The notes under the pieces are model-generated. The model made no database searches. It worked only from the letters and a program-made list of their open reading frames with translations, and was not told where the DNA came from. From Pseudomonas sp. MH9.2 (lineage in GTDB: Bacteria; Pseudomonadota; Gammaproteobacteria; Pseudomonadales; Pseudomonadaceae): a stretch of DNA of 64,000 nt. Position 1 is the stretch's first letter. Each line of letters opens with the position of its first letter. Both the position numbers and the translations under genes were made by a program. This document shows positions 17,342 through 27,180 of this stretch, in pieces. The stretch spans positions 4,616,501 to 4,680,500 of the forward strand of contig NZ_CP133784.1 of assembly GCF_034353875.1 (NCBI RefSeq), read 5' to 3'.

Positions 17342-20300
17342 ATGCGTTTCAATCTTTCCGAGTGGGCACTGCGCAACCGCCAGATTGTCCTGTTTCTGAT
17401 GTTACTGCTGGCGATTGTTGGCGCGGTTTCCTACACCAAGCTTGGTCAGAGTGAAGATCCGCCATTTACCTTCAAAGCGATGGTCATCCGCACCAACTGG
17501 CCCGGCGCGAGTGCCGAGGAAGTTGCGCTGCAGGTGACCGACCGCATTGAGAAGAAGCTGATGGAGACCGGCGAGTACGAGCGCATTGTCTCGTTCTCAC
17601 GGTCCGGTGAGTCCCAAGTGACGTTCATGGCGCGTGACTCCATGCACTCGGCGCAGATTCCCGATCTCTGGTATCAGGTCCGCAAAAAAATCAGCGACAT
17701 CCGTCACACCTTGCCACAGGGTATACAGGGGCCATTTTTCAACGATGAGTTCGGCACTACGTTCGGCAATATCTATGCGCTGACGGGCAAAGGTTTTGAC
17801 TACGCGGTGCTCAAGGACTACGCCGACCGCGTGCAGATACAGCTGCAGCGGGTCAAAGACGTGGGCAAGATCGAACTGTTGGGGTTGCAGGACGAAAAAA
17901 TCTGGATCGAGCTGTCGAACGTGAAGCTGGCGACCCTTGGGCTGCGCTTGCAGACGGTGCAGCAAGTTCTTGAAGAGCAGAACGCGGTGTCGGCAGCGGG
18001 TTTTTTCGAGACCCCCAGTGAGCGCATTCAGTTACGGGTAACCGGTCGCTTCCAGTCGGTGGACGAGATCAAGAATTTCCCGATTCGAGTGGGCGATCGT
18101 ACGTTCCGCATCAGCGACGTGGCCGAGGTTTTTCGCGGCTTCAACGACCCGCCTGCGCCGCGCATGCGTTATATGGGTGAAGACGCCATCGGCCTGGCCG
18201 TGGCGATGAAAGACGGTGGCGACATTCTGGTACTGGGGCGTGCCCTTGAGACCGAATTTGCCCGGGTGCAGAAAAACCTCCCTGCGGGCATGCAGCTGAG
18301 CAAAGTGTCGGACCAGCCAGCAGCGGTGAAAACCGGGGTCGGCGAGTTTGTGCAGGTGCTGGCTGAGGCGTTGGGCATCGTGCTGCTGGTGAGTTTTTTC
18401 TCCCTGGGCATGCGCACCGGGATGGTTGTCGCCCTGGCGATTCCGTTGGTGCTGGCGATGACCTTCGCCTGCATGTACTACCTGGGGATTGGCTTGCACA
18501 AGATTTCCCTCGGCGCGCTGGTGCTGGCGTTGGGCTTGTTGGTGGACGACGCGATCATCGCGGTGGAGATGATGGCGATCAAGATGGAGCAGGGTTACGA
18601 CCGGCTCAAGGCTGCCAGTTTCGCTTGGACCAGCACCGCTTTTCCGATGCTCACCGGCACGCTGATTACGGCGGCGGGCTTCTTGCCGATTGCCACGGCG
18701 CAATCAGGCACCGGGGAATACACCCGTTCGATCTTCCAGGTGGTGACCATCGCCTTGTTGGCGTCCTGGGTTGCAGCAGTGGTATTTGTGCCCTATCTGG
18801 GCGAGCGGCTGTTGCCGGACCTGGCGAAGATCCACGCTGCCAAACATGGCGCGGGGGCACCCGACCCTTACGGTACGCCCTTCTATCAACGCGTGCGGCG
18901 CATGGTGGGTTGGTGTGTACGGCGGCGTAAAACGGTGCTGGTACTCACCATTGGCCTGTTCGTGCTCTCGGTGGTGATGTTCCGTTTCGTGCCGCAGCAG
19001 TTTTTTCCGGCGTCGGGGCGACTGGAGCTGATGGTCGATTTGAAGCTGGCCGAAGGCGCGTCGTTGAGCAACACGGCTGAGCAGGTCAACCGGCTGGAGC
19101 AGATGCTCAAGGATCATCCGGGCATTGATAACTACGTGGCCTACGTCGGCACTGGTTCGCCACGGTTCTACCTGCCGCTGGATCAACAGTTGCCCGCCGC
19201 CAGTTTCGCGCAGTTTGTGGTGCTGGCAAAAACCATCGAAGACCGGGAAGTTCTGCGCACCTGGCTGATCAAAAACCTCAACGAGCAATTTCCGACCCTG
19301 CGCTCTCGGGTGACTCGCCTGGAGAACGGGCCGCCGGTGGGATACCCGGTGCAGTTCCGCGTGACCGGTGAACACATCGAGGAAGTCCGCGCTCTGGCGC
19401 GTAAAGTCGCGGTCAAGGTTGGCGAGAATCCACACGTGGCGAACGTCCATCTGGACTGGGAGGAGCCGAGCAAGGTTGTGAACCTCAACGTGGATCAGGA
19501 TCGGGCGCGGGCGCTAGGGGTGAGCACTGCCGATCTGTCGAGATTTCTGCAAAGTTCGTTGACCGGTTCCAGCGTCAGCCAATACCGCGAAGAGGACGAG
19601 CTCATCGAGATTCTGTTGCGGGGCACCCCTCATGAGCGCAAGGATCTCGCCTCGCTGCCGAGCCTGGCGATCCCCACCAGCAACGGCACCAGCGTCGCCT
19701 TGTCGCAGATCGCGACCCTGGAGTACGGCTTCGAAGAGGGCATCATTTGGCACCGCAACCGCCTGCCGAACGTGACCATCCGCGCCGATATCTATGGCAA
19801 GGAACAACCTGCGACCCTGGTCCAGCAGATCCTGCCGACACTGGACGGCGTGCGTGCCGAGTTACCGGACGGCTATTTGCTGGAAGTCGGGGGCACAGTC
19901 GAAGACTCGGCGCGGGGACAGAACTCGGTCAAGGCCGGTGTGCCGTTGTTTATCGTGGTGGTCCTGACCTTGTTGATGCTGCAATTGCGCAGTTTCTCAC
20001 GCACCGCCATGGTCTTTCTCACCGCACCGCTGGGTTTGATTGGCGTGACTTTGTTTCTGATTGTCTTTCACCAGCCGTTCGGTTTCGTCGCAATGCTCGG
20101 CACCATCGCCTTGTCGGGGATGATCATGCGTAACTCGGTGATTCTGGTGGACCAGATCGAACAGGACATCGCCGCCGGGCTGGATCAATGGCAAGCGATC
20201 ATCGAAGCCACCGTACGGCGTTTCCGGCCCATCGTCCTCACGGCACTGGCGGCCGTGCTGGCGATGATCCCGCTGTCACGTAGCGTGTTTTTCGGCCCGA

Positions 20301-20416
20301 TGGCCGTGGCGATCATGGGCGGTCTGATCGTTGCGACCGCACTGACCCTGTTATTCCTGCCTGCGCTGTATGCAGCGTGGTTCAGGGTGAAGAAAGTGGA
20401 GCTGCAGGCGCGTTGA
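17342..20416 (+). CDS. mexK: RND efflux transporter, MexK-like
   Basis: A 1024-residue proton-driven exporter of the AcrB/MexK class in the inner membrane. It has twelve predicted helices: one at the N-terminus, a block around residues 340-540, another single one after the first half, and a block near 860-1010. Two large periplasmic loops lie between. The proton-relay helix has GLLVDDAIIAVEMM with paired aspartates. The second half repeats the first (for example MIMRNSVILVDQIEQD). Length equals MexK in PAO1, which exports triclosan and some antibiotics. AAGGAG lies before the ATG. The stop abuts the convergent DUF4197 gene without any gap. Confidence 0.93.
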   Translation: MRFNLSEWALRNRQIVLFLMLLLAIVGAVSYTKLGQSEDPPFTFKAMVIRTNWPGASAEEVALQVTDRIEKKLMETGEYERIVSFSRSGESQVTFMARDSMHSAQIPDLWYQVRKKISDIRHTLPQGIQGPFFNDEFGTTFGNIYALTGKGFDYAVLKDYADRVQIQLQRVKDVGKIELLGLQDEKIWIELSNVKLATLGLRLQTVQQVLEEQNAVSAAGFFETPSERIQLRVTGRFQSVDEIKNFPIRVGDRTFRISDVAEVFRGFNDPPAPRMRYMGEDAIGLAVAMKDGGDILVLGRALETEFARVQKNLPAGMQLSKVSDQPAAVKTGVGEFVQVLAEALGIVLLVSFFSLGMRTGMVVALAIPLVLAMTFACMYYLGIGLHKISLGALVLALGLLVDDAIIAVEMMAIKMEQGYDRLKAASFAWTSTAFPMLTGTLITAAGFLPIATAQSGTGEYTRSIFQVVTIALLASWVAAVVFVPYLGERLLPDLAKIHAAKHGAGAPDPYGTPFYQRVRRMVGWCVRRRKTVLVLTIGLFVLSVVMFRFVPQQFFPASGRLELMVDLKLAEGASLSNTAEQVNRLEQMLKDHPGIDNYVAYVGTGSPRFYLPLDQQLPAASFAQFVVLAKTIEDREVLRTWLIKNLNEQFPTLRSRVTRLENGPPVGYPVQFRVTGEHIEEVRALARKVAVKVGENPHVANVHLDWEEPSKVVNLNVDQDRARALGVSTADLSRFLQSSLTGSSVSQYREEDELIEILLRGTPHERKDLASLPSLAIPTSNGTSVALSQIATLEYGFEEGIIWHRNRLPNVTIRADIYGKEQPATLVQQILPTLDGVRAELPDGYLLEVGGTVEDSARGQNSVKAGVPLFIVVVLTLLMLQLRSFSRTAMVFLTAPLGLIGVTLFLIVFHQPFGFVAMLGTIALSGMIMRNSVILVDQIEQDIAAGLDQWQAIIEATVRRFRPIVLTALAAVLAMIPLSRSVFFGPMAVAIMGGLIVATALTLLFLPALYAAWFRVKKVELQAR

Positions 20417-21106
20417 TTACAGCGCGCCAAACACCTTTTTCGCCAGACTGGTCGCGGCGCCTGCCGGGTTTTGGCGGAGGGCGGCTTCTTGTTTGCCGAT
20501 CATTTCGAACAGGCCATTGAGGGCCTTTTCGGTCACGTAACCTTCGATGTTGGCGTCTTTGGTGTCGACGACGCCCAGGCTGGCGGCCTGGGCGGCGAAC
20601 GCGTTGTATTTTTGTGCGACACCCACTTTATCGGTGGCGTGTTTGACGATGGGCAGGAATTTGACGCGGATCTGTTCGCGGCTGGTCTTGCTCAGGTATT
20701 GGGTGGCTGAATCGTTGCCGCCACTGAGGATGCTCTTGGCATCCTCCACGCTCATCTTCTTCACGGCATCGACCAGCAGCGCCTGGGCTTGCGGTACAGC
20801 GGCTTCGGCGGCCTGGTTCATGGCGGTCTCCAATTCATCGACCTGCGCGCCCATGCCGAACTGCTTCATCTTCTTCGCAACCTTGCCGAGACTGCCCGGC
20901 AACTCAATGCGCACATCCTTGTTATTGCTGAAACCGCCTGGCGTGCCCAGCTGCTTGACGGCAATCTGCGCGCCTTGGGTCAACGCATCCTTGAGACCGC
21001 CAGTGGCGTCCGACTGGGACAGGTCGCTCAGGGACAGGGCAAACACGCTGGTCGACAGCAGCAGGCCTGCGCACAGGCCAGCGAAGGTGACGGAAGGGCG
21101 GAGCAT
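20417..21106 (-). CDS. DUF4197 exported protein
   Basis: A 229-residue periplasmic protein with a Sec signal (residues 1-22, FAGLCAGLLLSTSVFA) and a mature helical domain of the DUF4197 family. Typical parts are GLKDALTQGAQIAVKQLG, the helix AAEAAVPQAQALLVDAVKKM and the end AATSLAKKVFGAL. The ATG at 21106 has AAGGAT upstream. Function unknown. It follows the YbaY-like lipoprotein gene by 70 bases on the same strand and meets mexK tail to tail with no terminator. Order matches PA3675-PA3674 in PAO1. Confidence 0.88.
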   Translation of the reverse strand: MLRPSVTFAGLCAGLLLSTSVFALSLSDLSQSDATGGLKDALTQGAQIAVKQLGTPGGFSNNKDVRIELPGSLGKVAKKMKQFGMGAQVDELETAMNQAAEAAVPQAQALLVDAVKKMSVEDAKSILSGGNDSATQYLSKTSREQIRVKFLPIVKHATDKVGVAQKYNAFAAQAASLGVVDTKDANIEGYVTEKALNGLFEMIGKQEAALRQNPAGAATSLAKKVFGAL

Positions 21107-21176
21107 GGCAGCATCCTTTTCAAAGGGATCGGATTGATAAAAGGGTGGCGCGGGTTTACAGGCCCGCGCCAAGGGA

Positions 21177-21575
21177 TCACTGAACAGAATCCAGGCGAAT
21201 GCGCAGCGGCTTCTGATCCTGGCCATCCAACTGTACGACATACTGCGCGGTAGTGATAAACAAGAGTTTACCCTCCAGTTCAATGCGCGCGCTGACCGAA
21301 TAACGGTGGCCCTGCTGTACGTGTTTCGGATCGTATTCCAGGCTGAAAGGCAAAGGCACCTGGCCTTTGATCGGGCCACTTTGTCTGGCCAGCACGACCA
21401 CCGGAGCATCGGCCTTGGACACGTCGTGTAGGCTGACATTCAAGATCGCCGTGGGCGGCAGGGCGATGCGTTGCAGGTAAAAAACTTCCCCGTCGAGGCT
21501 GGCTTGAGAGGATGGCTGCGAGATACTGCACGCGCCGAGCAGGCTGGTCAGAAGGATAAGTGCCAGGTTTTTCAT
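21177..21575 (-). CDS. YbaY-family lipoprotein
   Basis: A 132-residue lipoprotein with the lipobox LLGACSIS (Cys near residue 16) and a YbaY-type beta-sandwich. Family strands are RIALPPTAILNVSLHDVS, the Lys/Gly-rich loop VPLPFSLEYDP and RYSVSARIELEGKLLF. Members are also labelled as type III secretion chaperone-like lipoproteins, but no secretion genes lie nearby. Role unknown. A hairpin overlaps the region just before its ribosome site (TAAGGAG), so its expression may depend on plsB read-through. Confidence 0.87.
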   Translation of the reverse strand: MKNLALILLTSLLGACSISQPSSQASLDGEVFYLQRIALPPTAILNVSLHDVSKADAPVVVLARQSGPIKGQVPLPFSLEYDPKHVQQGHRYSVSARIELEGKLLFITTAQYVVQLDGQDQKPLRIRLDSVQ

Positions 21576-21588
21576 TGGAATCTCCTTA

Positions 21589-21621
21589 TCGATGGCGTCA
21601 GAAGAAGCCCCACGCCATCGA
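21589..21621 (-). terminator. Hairpin between plsB and the YbaY-like gene
   Basis: TCGATGGCGT and its exact reverse complement flank a 13-base loop, 16 bases past the plsB stop. There is no T-run. The downstream arm ends right at TAAGGAG, the ribosome site of the next gene, so it may act on translation or mRNA stability as well as termination. Confidence 0.5.
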
Positions 21622-21637
21622 CAGGAATTTAAAGGAT

Positions 21638-24130
21638 TTAGCTGGCAGGGTCAGCCTCTGTTACATCTTCGCTGCGATGCAGGGCCACTTGGCGGATCGA
21701 CAAACGGATCTCGGCGGGCAAAACCCGCTTGGCCGCGCCTTCCGCCAACTCGCCCAGAAGCTCGTGGTAGCTTAGCTTGCCCGCAGGGTCTTTGTGCAGG
21801 ACGCCGAGGTCGAGCAAGGTCTGGATGAAGTGGCGGAACAGGCTTTTGTCGAAGAACTCCGGTGCGTTGAGGCCATGCAAAATCGACAGCCGCTGAGCCA
21901 TGACCGTGCACAAGTCTTCCAGTTCTTCGGCGCTGATACTGTTCTGGCCACTGTTGAGCAGCAATGAAATCGCCATATAGAAGCGTTGCAGCGTCTGGGC
22001 AATGACCCGTGACAGCAGGGTCAGCAGGACGAAGTGACGCGAACTCGGGGCCGGGCGCAGGTAGACGTTATTTTCAAAGCGCAACAGGCCTTGCTCGACG
22101 AAGGCTTCGAGCCACTGGTCGATCACCGCATCCAGCTCCTCCAGCGGCCAGCGAATGAACAGCTCTGATTGCAGGTACGGGTACAGTGCCCGGGCATAGC
22201 GCAGGATCTGTTCACGGCTCATCCGCGACGAACTCTGGAAGAAACTCGCCAGCAGCGAGGGCAGGGCCACGATGTGCAAGACGTTGTTGCGGTAGTAGGT
22301 CATCAAGACCGCGTTCTGCTCATCCAAGTAGAGGATTTTGCCTAACGCATCCTTTTGCTCGGACAACAGGTTCATGCCCTTTACGTACTCGATCAAGGCC
22401 TTGCCGTCACCTTCGGGCAGCGTGGTGTGTGGCGAGTAAGGCACCCGACGCAGCAGGGTCAGGTACAGGTCGAGAATCCGCGCCATGGCTTGATCGTCCA
22501 GCGCCAGCTTATTGGTGGACAGCAAGGCCAGCGCCACCAGATTGACCGGGTTGATCGCGGCCGCTTCGTTCAGCCCTTGAGCCACGCGCTCGCCGAGGCG
22601 CTGAGTAGTCTCGTTCAGCCAGCCGGGGCGGTACTGCGGCCCCAGCGCTTGCTCGCGCCAATTCGGTTGTTCGTGATCGAGGAACTCAGCCAGTTTGATT
22701 GGCTCGCCGAAGTTGACCGACACCTGGCCGAAGCGCTGCTTGAGTGCGCCAATCACTTTGAAAATATCGAAGATCGACTCTTTCTTTTTAGCCGCACCGC
22801 GCAGCTCGCCCAGGTAGGTGCGGCCTTCGAGCACGCGTTCGTAACCGATGTACACCGGAACGAAAACGATCGGCATCCGTGAGTTGCGCAAAAAGCTGCG
22901 CAAGGTGATCGCCAGCATGCCGGTTTTGGGTTGCAGCATGCGCCCGGTACGCGAGCGGCCACCTTCGACGAAGTACTCGACCGGGAAGCCCTTGGTGAAC
23001 AGCGTATGCAGGTATTCATTGAAGACGGCGCTGTACAGCGGGTTGCCCTTGAACGTACGACGCATGAAAAAGGCGCCGCCGCGACGCAGCAGGCCGCCGA
23101 TCACTGGCATGTTCAGGTTAATGCCCGCGGCGACGTGGGGCGGTGTCAGGCCATTTCGAAACAGCAGGTAGGACAGCAGCAGATAATCGATATGGCTGCG
23201 GTGGCACGGGACATAGATCACTTCGTGACCCTGGGCGACATCCTGCACGCCTTCGATGTGACTGACCTTGATGCCGTCGTAAATCTTGTTCCAGAACCAG
23301 CTCAGCACCACTTCGAGAAAGCGGATCGCCGAGTAGGTGTAGTCCGAAGCGATTTCGTTGCCATAGCGCAGGGCATTTGCCTGGGCTTTGCTCTCGGGGA
23401 TGTTCTCGCGCTTGGCCTCTTCGAGGATGGCCTGCTTGACCAGCGGCTCGTCCAGCAGCCCCTTGACCAGATTGCGGCGGTGCGACAGGTCGGGGCCGAT
23501 GACGGCGGTTTTCAGATTGCGAAAGTGCACCCGCAGAATGCGCTGGGTCATTCGCAGGGTGCGTTCGTGGCCCTTGTTCTCTTGGACCAGTTCGCGCAGA
23601 TGGATCGGTGCGGAAAATTGCACGCGGGTCTTGCGGCCCAGAATCAGAATGCTGACCAACCGGCGCAAGCGCCCAGTCACCGCCCAGCTGTCTGCGAACA
23701 ATAGCTTCCAGGGGCTCGACTCACTGTCAGGCGACTGACCCCAGAACACACTGACCGGGATGATCTGTGCATCTTCGGAGGCGTTCTGGCTGATGGCACT
23801 GACCAGCCGCTCCAGGGTGGGCGGTGCGCCGCGTTTGTCCTGGCGGCCCAGCCAGTCGGGCTCGGGTGTCAGGTAGAAGAATGCCGCGGGCTCCAGCAGG
23901 TTTCCCACGGCTACCGGCAGAATCGGTCGCGGCAGCCCGGCTTTGCGGCACTCGGTATCGACCACCGCGAGGTCGCTTAATGAGGGTGATTGCAGGGCGT
24001 AGAACACCGGGCGGCTGCGGTCGAGGTTGAGGGTAAAGGACGACTGGTTGATGGTTTCCGAGCGAACCCAGAGGTACAACAGTCGGCGCAGGGTGCCAAA
24101 CACAAGACGGCGGAACGGGGAGCGGGTCAT
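21638..24130 (-). CDS. plsB: Glycerol-3-phosphate 1-O-acyltransferase
   Basis: An 830-residue inner-membrane-associated enzyme that transfers an acyl chain from acyl-CoA or acyl-ACP to sn-glycerol-3-phosphate, the first step of phospholipid synthesis. The acyltransferase motif HRSHID (HX4D) is at about residues 310-315. Further blocks are [23 protein letters not shown] and [10 protein letters not shown] place the start at the ATG giving [16 protein letters not shown], which agrees with the family length; an ATG 20 codons upstream has no ribosome site. The neighbour on the other side is a divergent cold-shock gene. Confidence 0.95.
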   Translation of the reverse strand: MTRSPFRRLVFGTLRRLLYLWVRSETINQSSFTLNLDRSRPVFYALQSPSLSDLAVVDTECRKAGLPRPILPVAVGNLLEPAAFFYLTPEPDWLGRQDKRGAPPTLERLVSAISQNASEDAQIIPVSVFWGQSPDSESSPWKLLFADSWAVTGRLRRLVSILILGRKTRVQFSAPIHLRELVQENKGHERTLRMTQRILRVHFRNLKTAVIGPDLSHRRNLVKGLLDEPLVKQAILEEAKRENIPESKAQANALRYGNEIASDYTYSAIRFLEVVLSWFWNKIYDGIKVSHIEGVQDVAQGHEVIYVPCHRSHIDYLLLSYLLFRNGLTPPHVAAGINLNMPVIGGLLRRGGAFFMRRTFKGNPLYSAVFNEYLHTLFTKGFPVEYFVEGGRSRTGRMLQPKTGMLAITLRSFLRNSRMPIVFVPVYIGYERVLEGRTYLGELRGAAKKKESIFDIFKVIGALKQRFGQVSVNFGEPIKLAEFLDHEQPNWREQALGPQYRPGWLNETTQRLGERVAQGLNEAAAINPVNLVALALLSTNKLALDDQAMARILDLYLTLLRRVPYSPHTTLPEGDGKALIEYVKGMNLLSEQKDALGKILYLDEQNAVLMTYYRNNVLHIVALPSLLASFFQSSSRMSREQILRYARALYPYLQSELFIRWPLEELDAVIDQWLEAFVEQGLLRFENNVYLRPAPSSRHFVLLTLLSRVIAQTLQRFYMAISLLLNSGQNSISAEELEDLCTVMAQRLSILHGLNAPEFFDKSLFRHFIQTLLDLGVLHKDPAGKLSYHELLGELAEGAAKRVLPAEIRLSIRQVALHRSEDVTEADPAS

Positions 24131-24229
24131 ACGGCTTCTGCTGAATAAGGGGGAAACGAGCAGCTGCTCGGGGGCGACAGTGTGCCGCATCTGCTGAAGA
24201 TCGGCAAAAAACGACGCCGTTTATGTGGA

Positions 24230-24258
24230 TTTCGCCGTTTTTAATGCTGGCTTATACT
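24230..24258 (+). promoter_or_regulatory. Possible promoter of the cold-shock gene
   Basis: TATACT at 24253-24258 is a good -10 element. TTTCGC, 17 bases upstream, is a weak -35. A leader of about 30 bases would precede the ATG, after CAGGAG. Confidence 0.4.
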
Positions 24259-24295
24259 CGGCCGTCAAATAATAAAAAACAGGAGTAACGATCCA

Positions 24296-24505
24296 ATGTC
24301 AGCACGTGAAACAGGCAGTGTGAAGTGGTTCAACGATGCCAAGGGTTATGGCTTCATCCAGCGCGGAGATGGCGTGGACGTATTCGCGCATTACCGCGCC
24401 ATCCGCGGGGAAGGGCATCGTTCACTGGCTGAGGGCCAGCAGGTCGAATACGGATTGGTCGAAGGCCAGAAAGGCTGGCAGGCAGAGGATGTCGTGGGGC
24501 TATAA
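24296..24505 (+). CDS. Cold-shock domain protein
   Basis: A 69-residue single cold-shock domain, a five-stranded OB fold that binds single-stranded RNA or DNA. RNP1 is KGYGFI and RNP2 is DVFAHY, with the family's GSVKWFNDAKGYG start. It resembles PA1159 and the CspD-like group rather than the major CspA type. The gene has CAGGAG before the ATG. It is divergent from plsB and is followed by a REPIN. Role in stress or stationary phase is inferred from the family. Confidence 0.93.
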   Translation: MSARETGSVKWFNDAKGYGFIQRGDGVDVFAHYRAIRGEGHRSLAEGQQVEYGLVEGQKGWQAEDVVGL

Positions 24506-24527
24506 AGTGAGCAGTCTGCACACAGAC

Positions 24528-24633
24528 TTGTAGGAGCTGACTTGTCTGCGAACTAGGCAACTCGGTCTGTCAGGCACACCGAGTTGCGACCTTCGCGGGC
24601 AAGAACCAGGCGTGCCCCCAGTTCCTGCACTGT
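24528..24633. repeat. Degenerate REPIN with a folded core
   Basis: TTGTAGGAGCTGACTTGTC (24529-24547) is a degenerate plus-strand REP, and ACCTTCGCGGGCAAG (24589-24603) with GTTCCTGCA (24621-24629) a degenerate inverse one. Between them GCAACTCGGT and ACCGAGTTGC (24557-24566, 24578-24587) make a perfect 10-bp stem. The whole would fold into a long branched hairpin after the cold-shock gene. Confidence 0.6.
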
Positions 24634-24645
24634 GCGATGTCAGGC

Positions 24646-25023
24646 TCAGTTCGTGTGCCAGACGATTTCTTCTTCGCCGTCGCTACTGATGCGAATCCAG
24701 CGGTCGGCGGCTTCGTCGCTCTCTTCCTCGATCCATGTGCCCGGTGCGCAGCGAACTTCAACGTTCAGTGCGGTGAAGGCAGCGCGGGCACAGGCGATGT
24801 CGTCGTCCCATGGGGTCTTGTCGCTTTCCAGGAACAAGCTGTTCCATTTGCCGACAGCCTTGGGCAACCAGGTCACGGTCACGTCACCGGCTGTGCATTT
24901 GTACGTCTGACCTTTCTTGACCCAGGGGGTGCAGGGGCCCAGCGCGGCGCTGAGCCAGGCAGCGATGGCCATGTAGTCGACGTCAGCGTCTTTCAGGTAA
25001 ATCTCGATATCGGGTTGGCGCAT
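24646..25023 (-). CDS. Conserved protein, unknown function
   Basis: A 125-residue soluble, acidic, tryptophan-rich protein beginning MRQPDIEIYLKDADVD and ending EEEIVWHTN. Two or three cysteines and eight tryptophans are scattered. No signal peptide, membrane helix or enzyme motif is seen. The PAO1 gene between the cold-shock gene and rlmA (PA1160) appears equivalent. It is the last gene of a minus-strand group (ndvB, dapE, rlmA, this gene all point the same way), with a 97-base gap after rlmA. Confidence 0.78.
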   Translation of the reverse strand: MRQPDIEIYLKDADVDYMAIAAWLSAALGPCTPWVKKGQTYKCTAGDVTVTWLPKAVGKWNSLFLESDKTPWDDDIACARAAFTALNVEVRCAPGTWIEEESDEAADRWIRISSDGEEEIVWHTN

Positions 25024-25119
25024 GGATGCCTCGTAATTGATTGAAAATCCATTCGCGGATTCATTCGGCTGCCCCGCACAGGCAAGGCAGCATCGATTCG
25101 GTGTGTGTGGATTCGCAGA

Positions 25120-25932
25120 TTATTGAAGCACGAAATAATCGTAACGCATCGAAACCGTCACTTCGAACGGCTCCGGCTGCTCAATGACATTGGCCCGGCG
25201 TTCGGCGCTGGCGCGCCAACCGTGGGGCGTCATGGCCAGCAAGTTGGCACGGGCTTGAGCATCGACCAGGCTCAGGGTAAAGCGCAAGGTCTCGCTGTGC
25301 TGCAACTGCATATCAGCGGGCACTTGCATCAGGTGTTTGTCATCGACGTACTCACGCACTTCGTCGTAGAGCCGCTCACGCAGCTCCATCAGGTGTTCGC
25401 TGGTCGGGCCGACGCGCATCAAGCCGCCGCCGGTGCTCAGCAGGCGTTTGGCTTCGTGCCAGTCCAGCGGGCTGAACACGCTGGCAAGGAACTGGCAGCT
25501 GTCGTCGGGCAGTGGCACGCGGGCCATGCTGGCGATCAACCAAGTGATTTTTGGATCGCGCCGGCATGCACGCTTGACCGCTTCGCGGGAAATATCCAGC
25601 GCATAGCCATCCGCATCCGGCAGGGCCGCAGCGATTTGCGCGGTGTAATAACCCTCGCCACAACCGATGTCCAGCCAACGAGCGGGTGCGCGTTCGGCGG
25701 CCAGTTCCGCCAGGCGCTTGGCGACCGGCGCATAATGGCCTGCATTGAGAAAGTCGCGCCGTGCCTCGACCATGGCCTGATTGTCGCCAGGGTCGCGGCT
25801 GTTTTTGTGTTGAACCGGCAGCAGGTTCAAATAGCCTTGGCGCGCACGGTCGAAGCGGTGACCAAGGGGGCACACCACGCCGTTATCAACTGCGCTGAGC
25901 GCTGCTGCGCAAATCGGGCAAGTCAGCATCAT
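25120..25932 (-). CDS. rlmA: 23S rRNA (guanine-745-N1)-methyltransferase
   Basis: A 270-residue SAM-dependent enzyme that methylates G745 of 23S rRNA at N1. The N-terminal zinc site is MLTCPIC, then VCPLGH, giving Cys-Cys-Cys-His within the first 25 residues. SAM motif I is [11 protein letters not shown] at about residues 91-101. The C-terminal region matches RlmA (RrmA). The start overlaps the dapE stop by four bases (ATGA), so the two are translationally coupled. Order matches PA1161-PA1162. Confidence 0.93.
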   Translation of the reverse strand: MMLTCPICAAALSAVDNGVVCPLGHRFDRARQGYLNLLPVQHKNSRDPGDNQAMVEARRDFLNAGHYAPVAKRLAELAAERAPARWLDIGCGEGYYTAQIAAALPDADGYALDISREAVKRACRRDPKITWLIASMARVPLPDDSCQFLASVFSPLDWHEAKRLLSTGGGLMRVGPTSEHLMELRERLYDEVREYVDDKHLMQVPADMQLQHSETLRFTLSLVDAQARANLLAMTPHGWRASAERRANVIEQPEPFEVTVSMRYDYFVLQ

Positions 25933-27080
25933 GCGAGCAATTCGACCAGAGTCTGGTAGTAAATTTCGGTCAGGACATCGAGATCGCTGGCCAGAACGCG
26001 CTCATTGACCTGATGGATCGTGGCGTTGACCGGGCCCAGTTCGACGACTTGCGTGCCCATCGTGGCGATAAACCGCCCGTCCGAGGTGCCGCCGCTGGTC
26101 GATGCCTGGGTGTCGCGCCCGGTGACGGCCTTGATGCTTGCGGACACTGCGTCGAGTAGCGCGCCGGGTTCAGTGAGGAACGGCAGGCCGGACAAGGCCC
26201 ATTCCACATGCCAGTCCAGCCCATGCTTGTCGAGGATGGTGGCGACCCGCTGCTGCAGGGCCTCGACGGTGGATTCGGTGGAGAAGCGGAAGTTGAACAT
26301 CGCCGACAACTCGCCGGGGATGACGTTGGTCGTGCCGGTGCCTGAGTTGAGGTTGGAGATCTGAAAACTGGTCGGCGGGAAGAAGGCGTTGCCGTTATCC
26401 CAGTGCTCGGCGGCCAGTTCGGCCAACGCCGGTGCTGCCAGATGGATCGGGTTCTTCGCCAGATGCGGGTAGGCCACATGGCCCTGGATCCCGCGCACGG
26501 TGAGTTTTGCACCCAATGAACCGCGACGGCCGTTTTTGACCATATCGCCCACCAGTGTGGTGCTCGACGGTTCGCCGACGATGCACCAGTCCAGGCGCTC
26601 TTTACGTGCCGCCAGTCGCTCGATCACCGCCTTGGTGCCGTGGTGTGCAGGGCCTTCTTCGTCGCTGGTGATCAGGAACGCCACCGAGCCTTTATGGTTC
26701 GGGTGATCGCCGACAAAGCGTTCAGCCGCCACCAGCATTGCCGCCAGGCTGCCTTTCATGTCAGCCGCGCCACGTCCGCACAGCATGCCATGCTCATCGA
26801 TCAATGCGTCGAACGGATCGTTCTGCCAGGCCTGAAGCGGGCCGGTCGGCACCACGTCAGTGTGCCCGGCGAAGCACAGCACCGGGCCTTCGTGGTTGCC
26901 ATGGGTGGCCCAGAAGTTATCCACATCCTCGATACGCATGGGTTCCAGTTTGAAACCGGCATCGCCCAGGCGTTGCATCATCATCGCTTGGCAGTCGGCG
27001 TCGATCGGCGTGACCGATGGACGACGGATCAGGTCGCAGGCGAGTTGGAGAGTGGGCGAAAGGTCGGCTGGGGCCGTCAT
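25929..27080 (-). CDS. dapE: Succinyl-diaminopimelate desuccinylase
   Basis: A 383-residue M20-family amidase that removes succinate from N-succinyl-LL-2,6-diaminopimelate in the lysine and peptidoglycan DAP pathway. Metal ligands are visible: FAGHTDVVP (His), GRGAADMKG (bridging Asp) and SDEEGP (Glu pair). The dimerisation insert is present. It has GGAG nine bases before the ATG. It works with dapD, which is also in this window (32557-33591), so two steps of the pathway sit about 6 kb apart. rlmA overlaps downstream. Confidence 0.95.
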   Translation of the reverse strand: MTAPADLSPTLQLACDLIRRPSVTPIDADCQAMMMQRLGDAGFKLEPMRIEDVDNFWATHGNHEGPVLCFAGHTDVVPTGPLQAWQNDPFDALIDEHGMLCGRGAADMKGSLAAMLVAAERFVGDHPNHKGSVAFLITSDEEGPAHHGTKAVIERLAARKERLDWCIVGEPSSTTLVGDMVKNGRRGSLGAKLTVRGIQGHVAYPHLAKNPIHLAAPALAELAAEHWDNGNAFFPPTSFQISNLNSGTGTTNVIPGELSAMFNFRFSTESTVEALQQRVATILDKHGLDWHVEWALSGLPFLTEPGALLDAVSASIKAVTGRDTQASTSGGTSDGRFIATMGTQVVELGPVNATIHQVNERVLASDLDVLTEIYYQTLVELLA

Positions 27081-27135
27081 GAAAGGACTCCGGTAACAAG
27101 GTTCTAGGCGCGGAAAAGGCGCTTATCTTAAAGCA

Positions 27136-27161
27136 AAACGGCGACCCAAAGGCCGCCGTTT
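27136..27161 (-). terminator. Likely terminator after ndvB
   Basis: AAACGGCGACC and GGCCGCCGTTT pair with one mismatch around a 4-base loop, between ndvB and dapE on the minus strand. Read on that strand the stem ends CGCCGTTT followed by TGCTTTAAG. The tail is only partly T-rich. Confidence 0.6.
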
Positions 27162-27180
27162 AACGTTACGCAGTAACAGG

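Noticed and set aside
26917..26925. TTATCCACA inside dapE
   Set aside because: A single match inside a gene; no partner box nearby.
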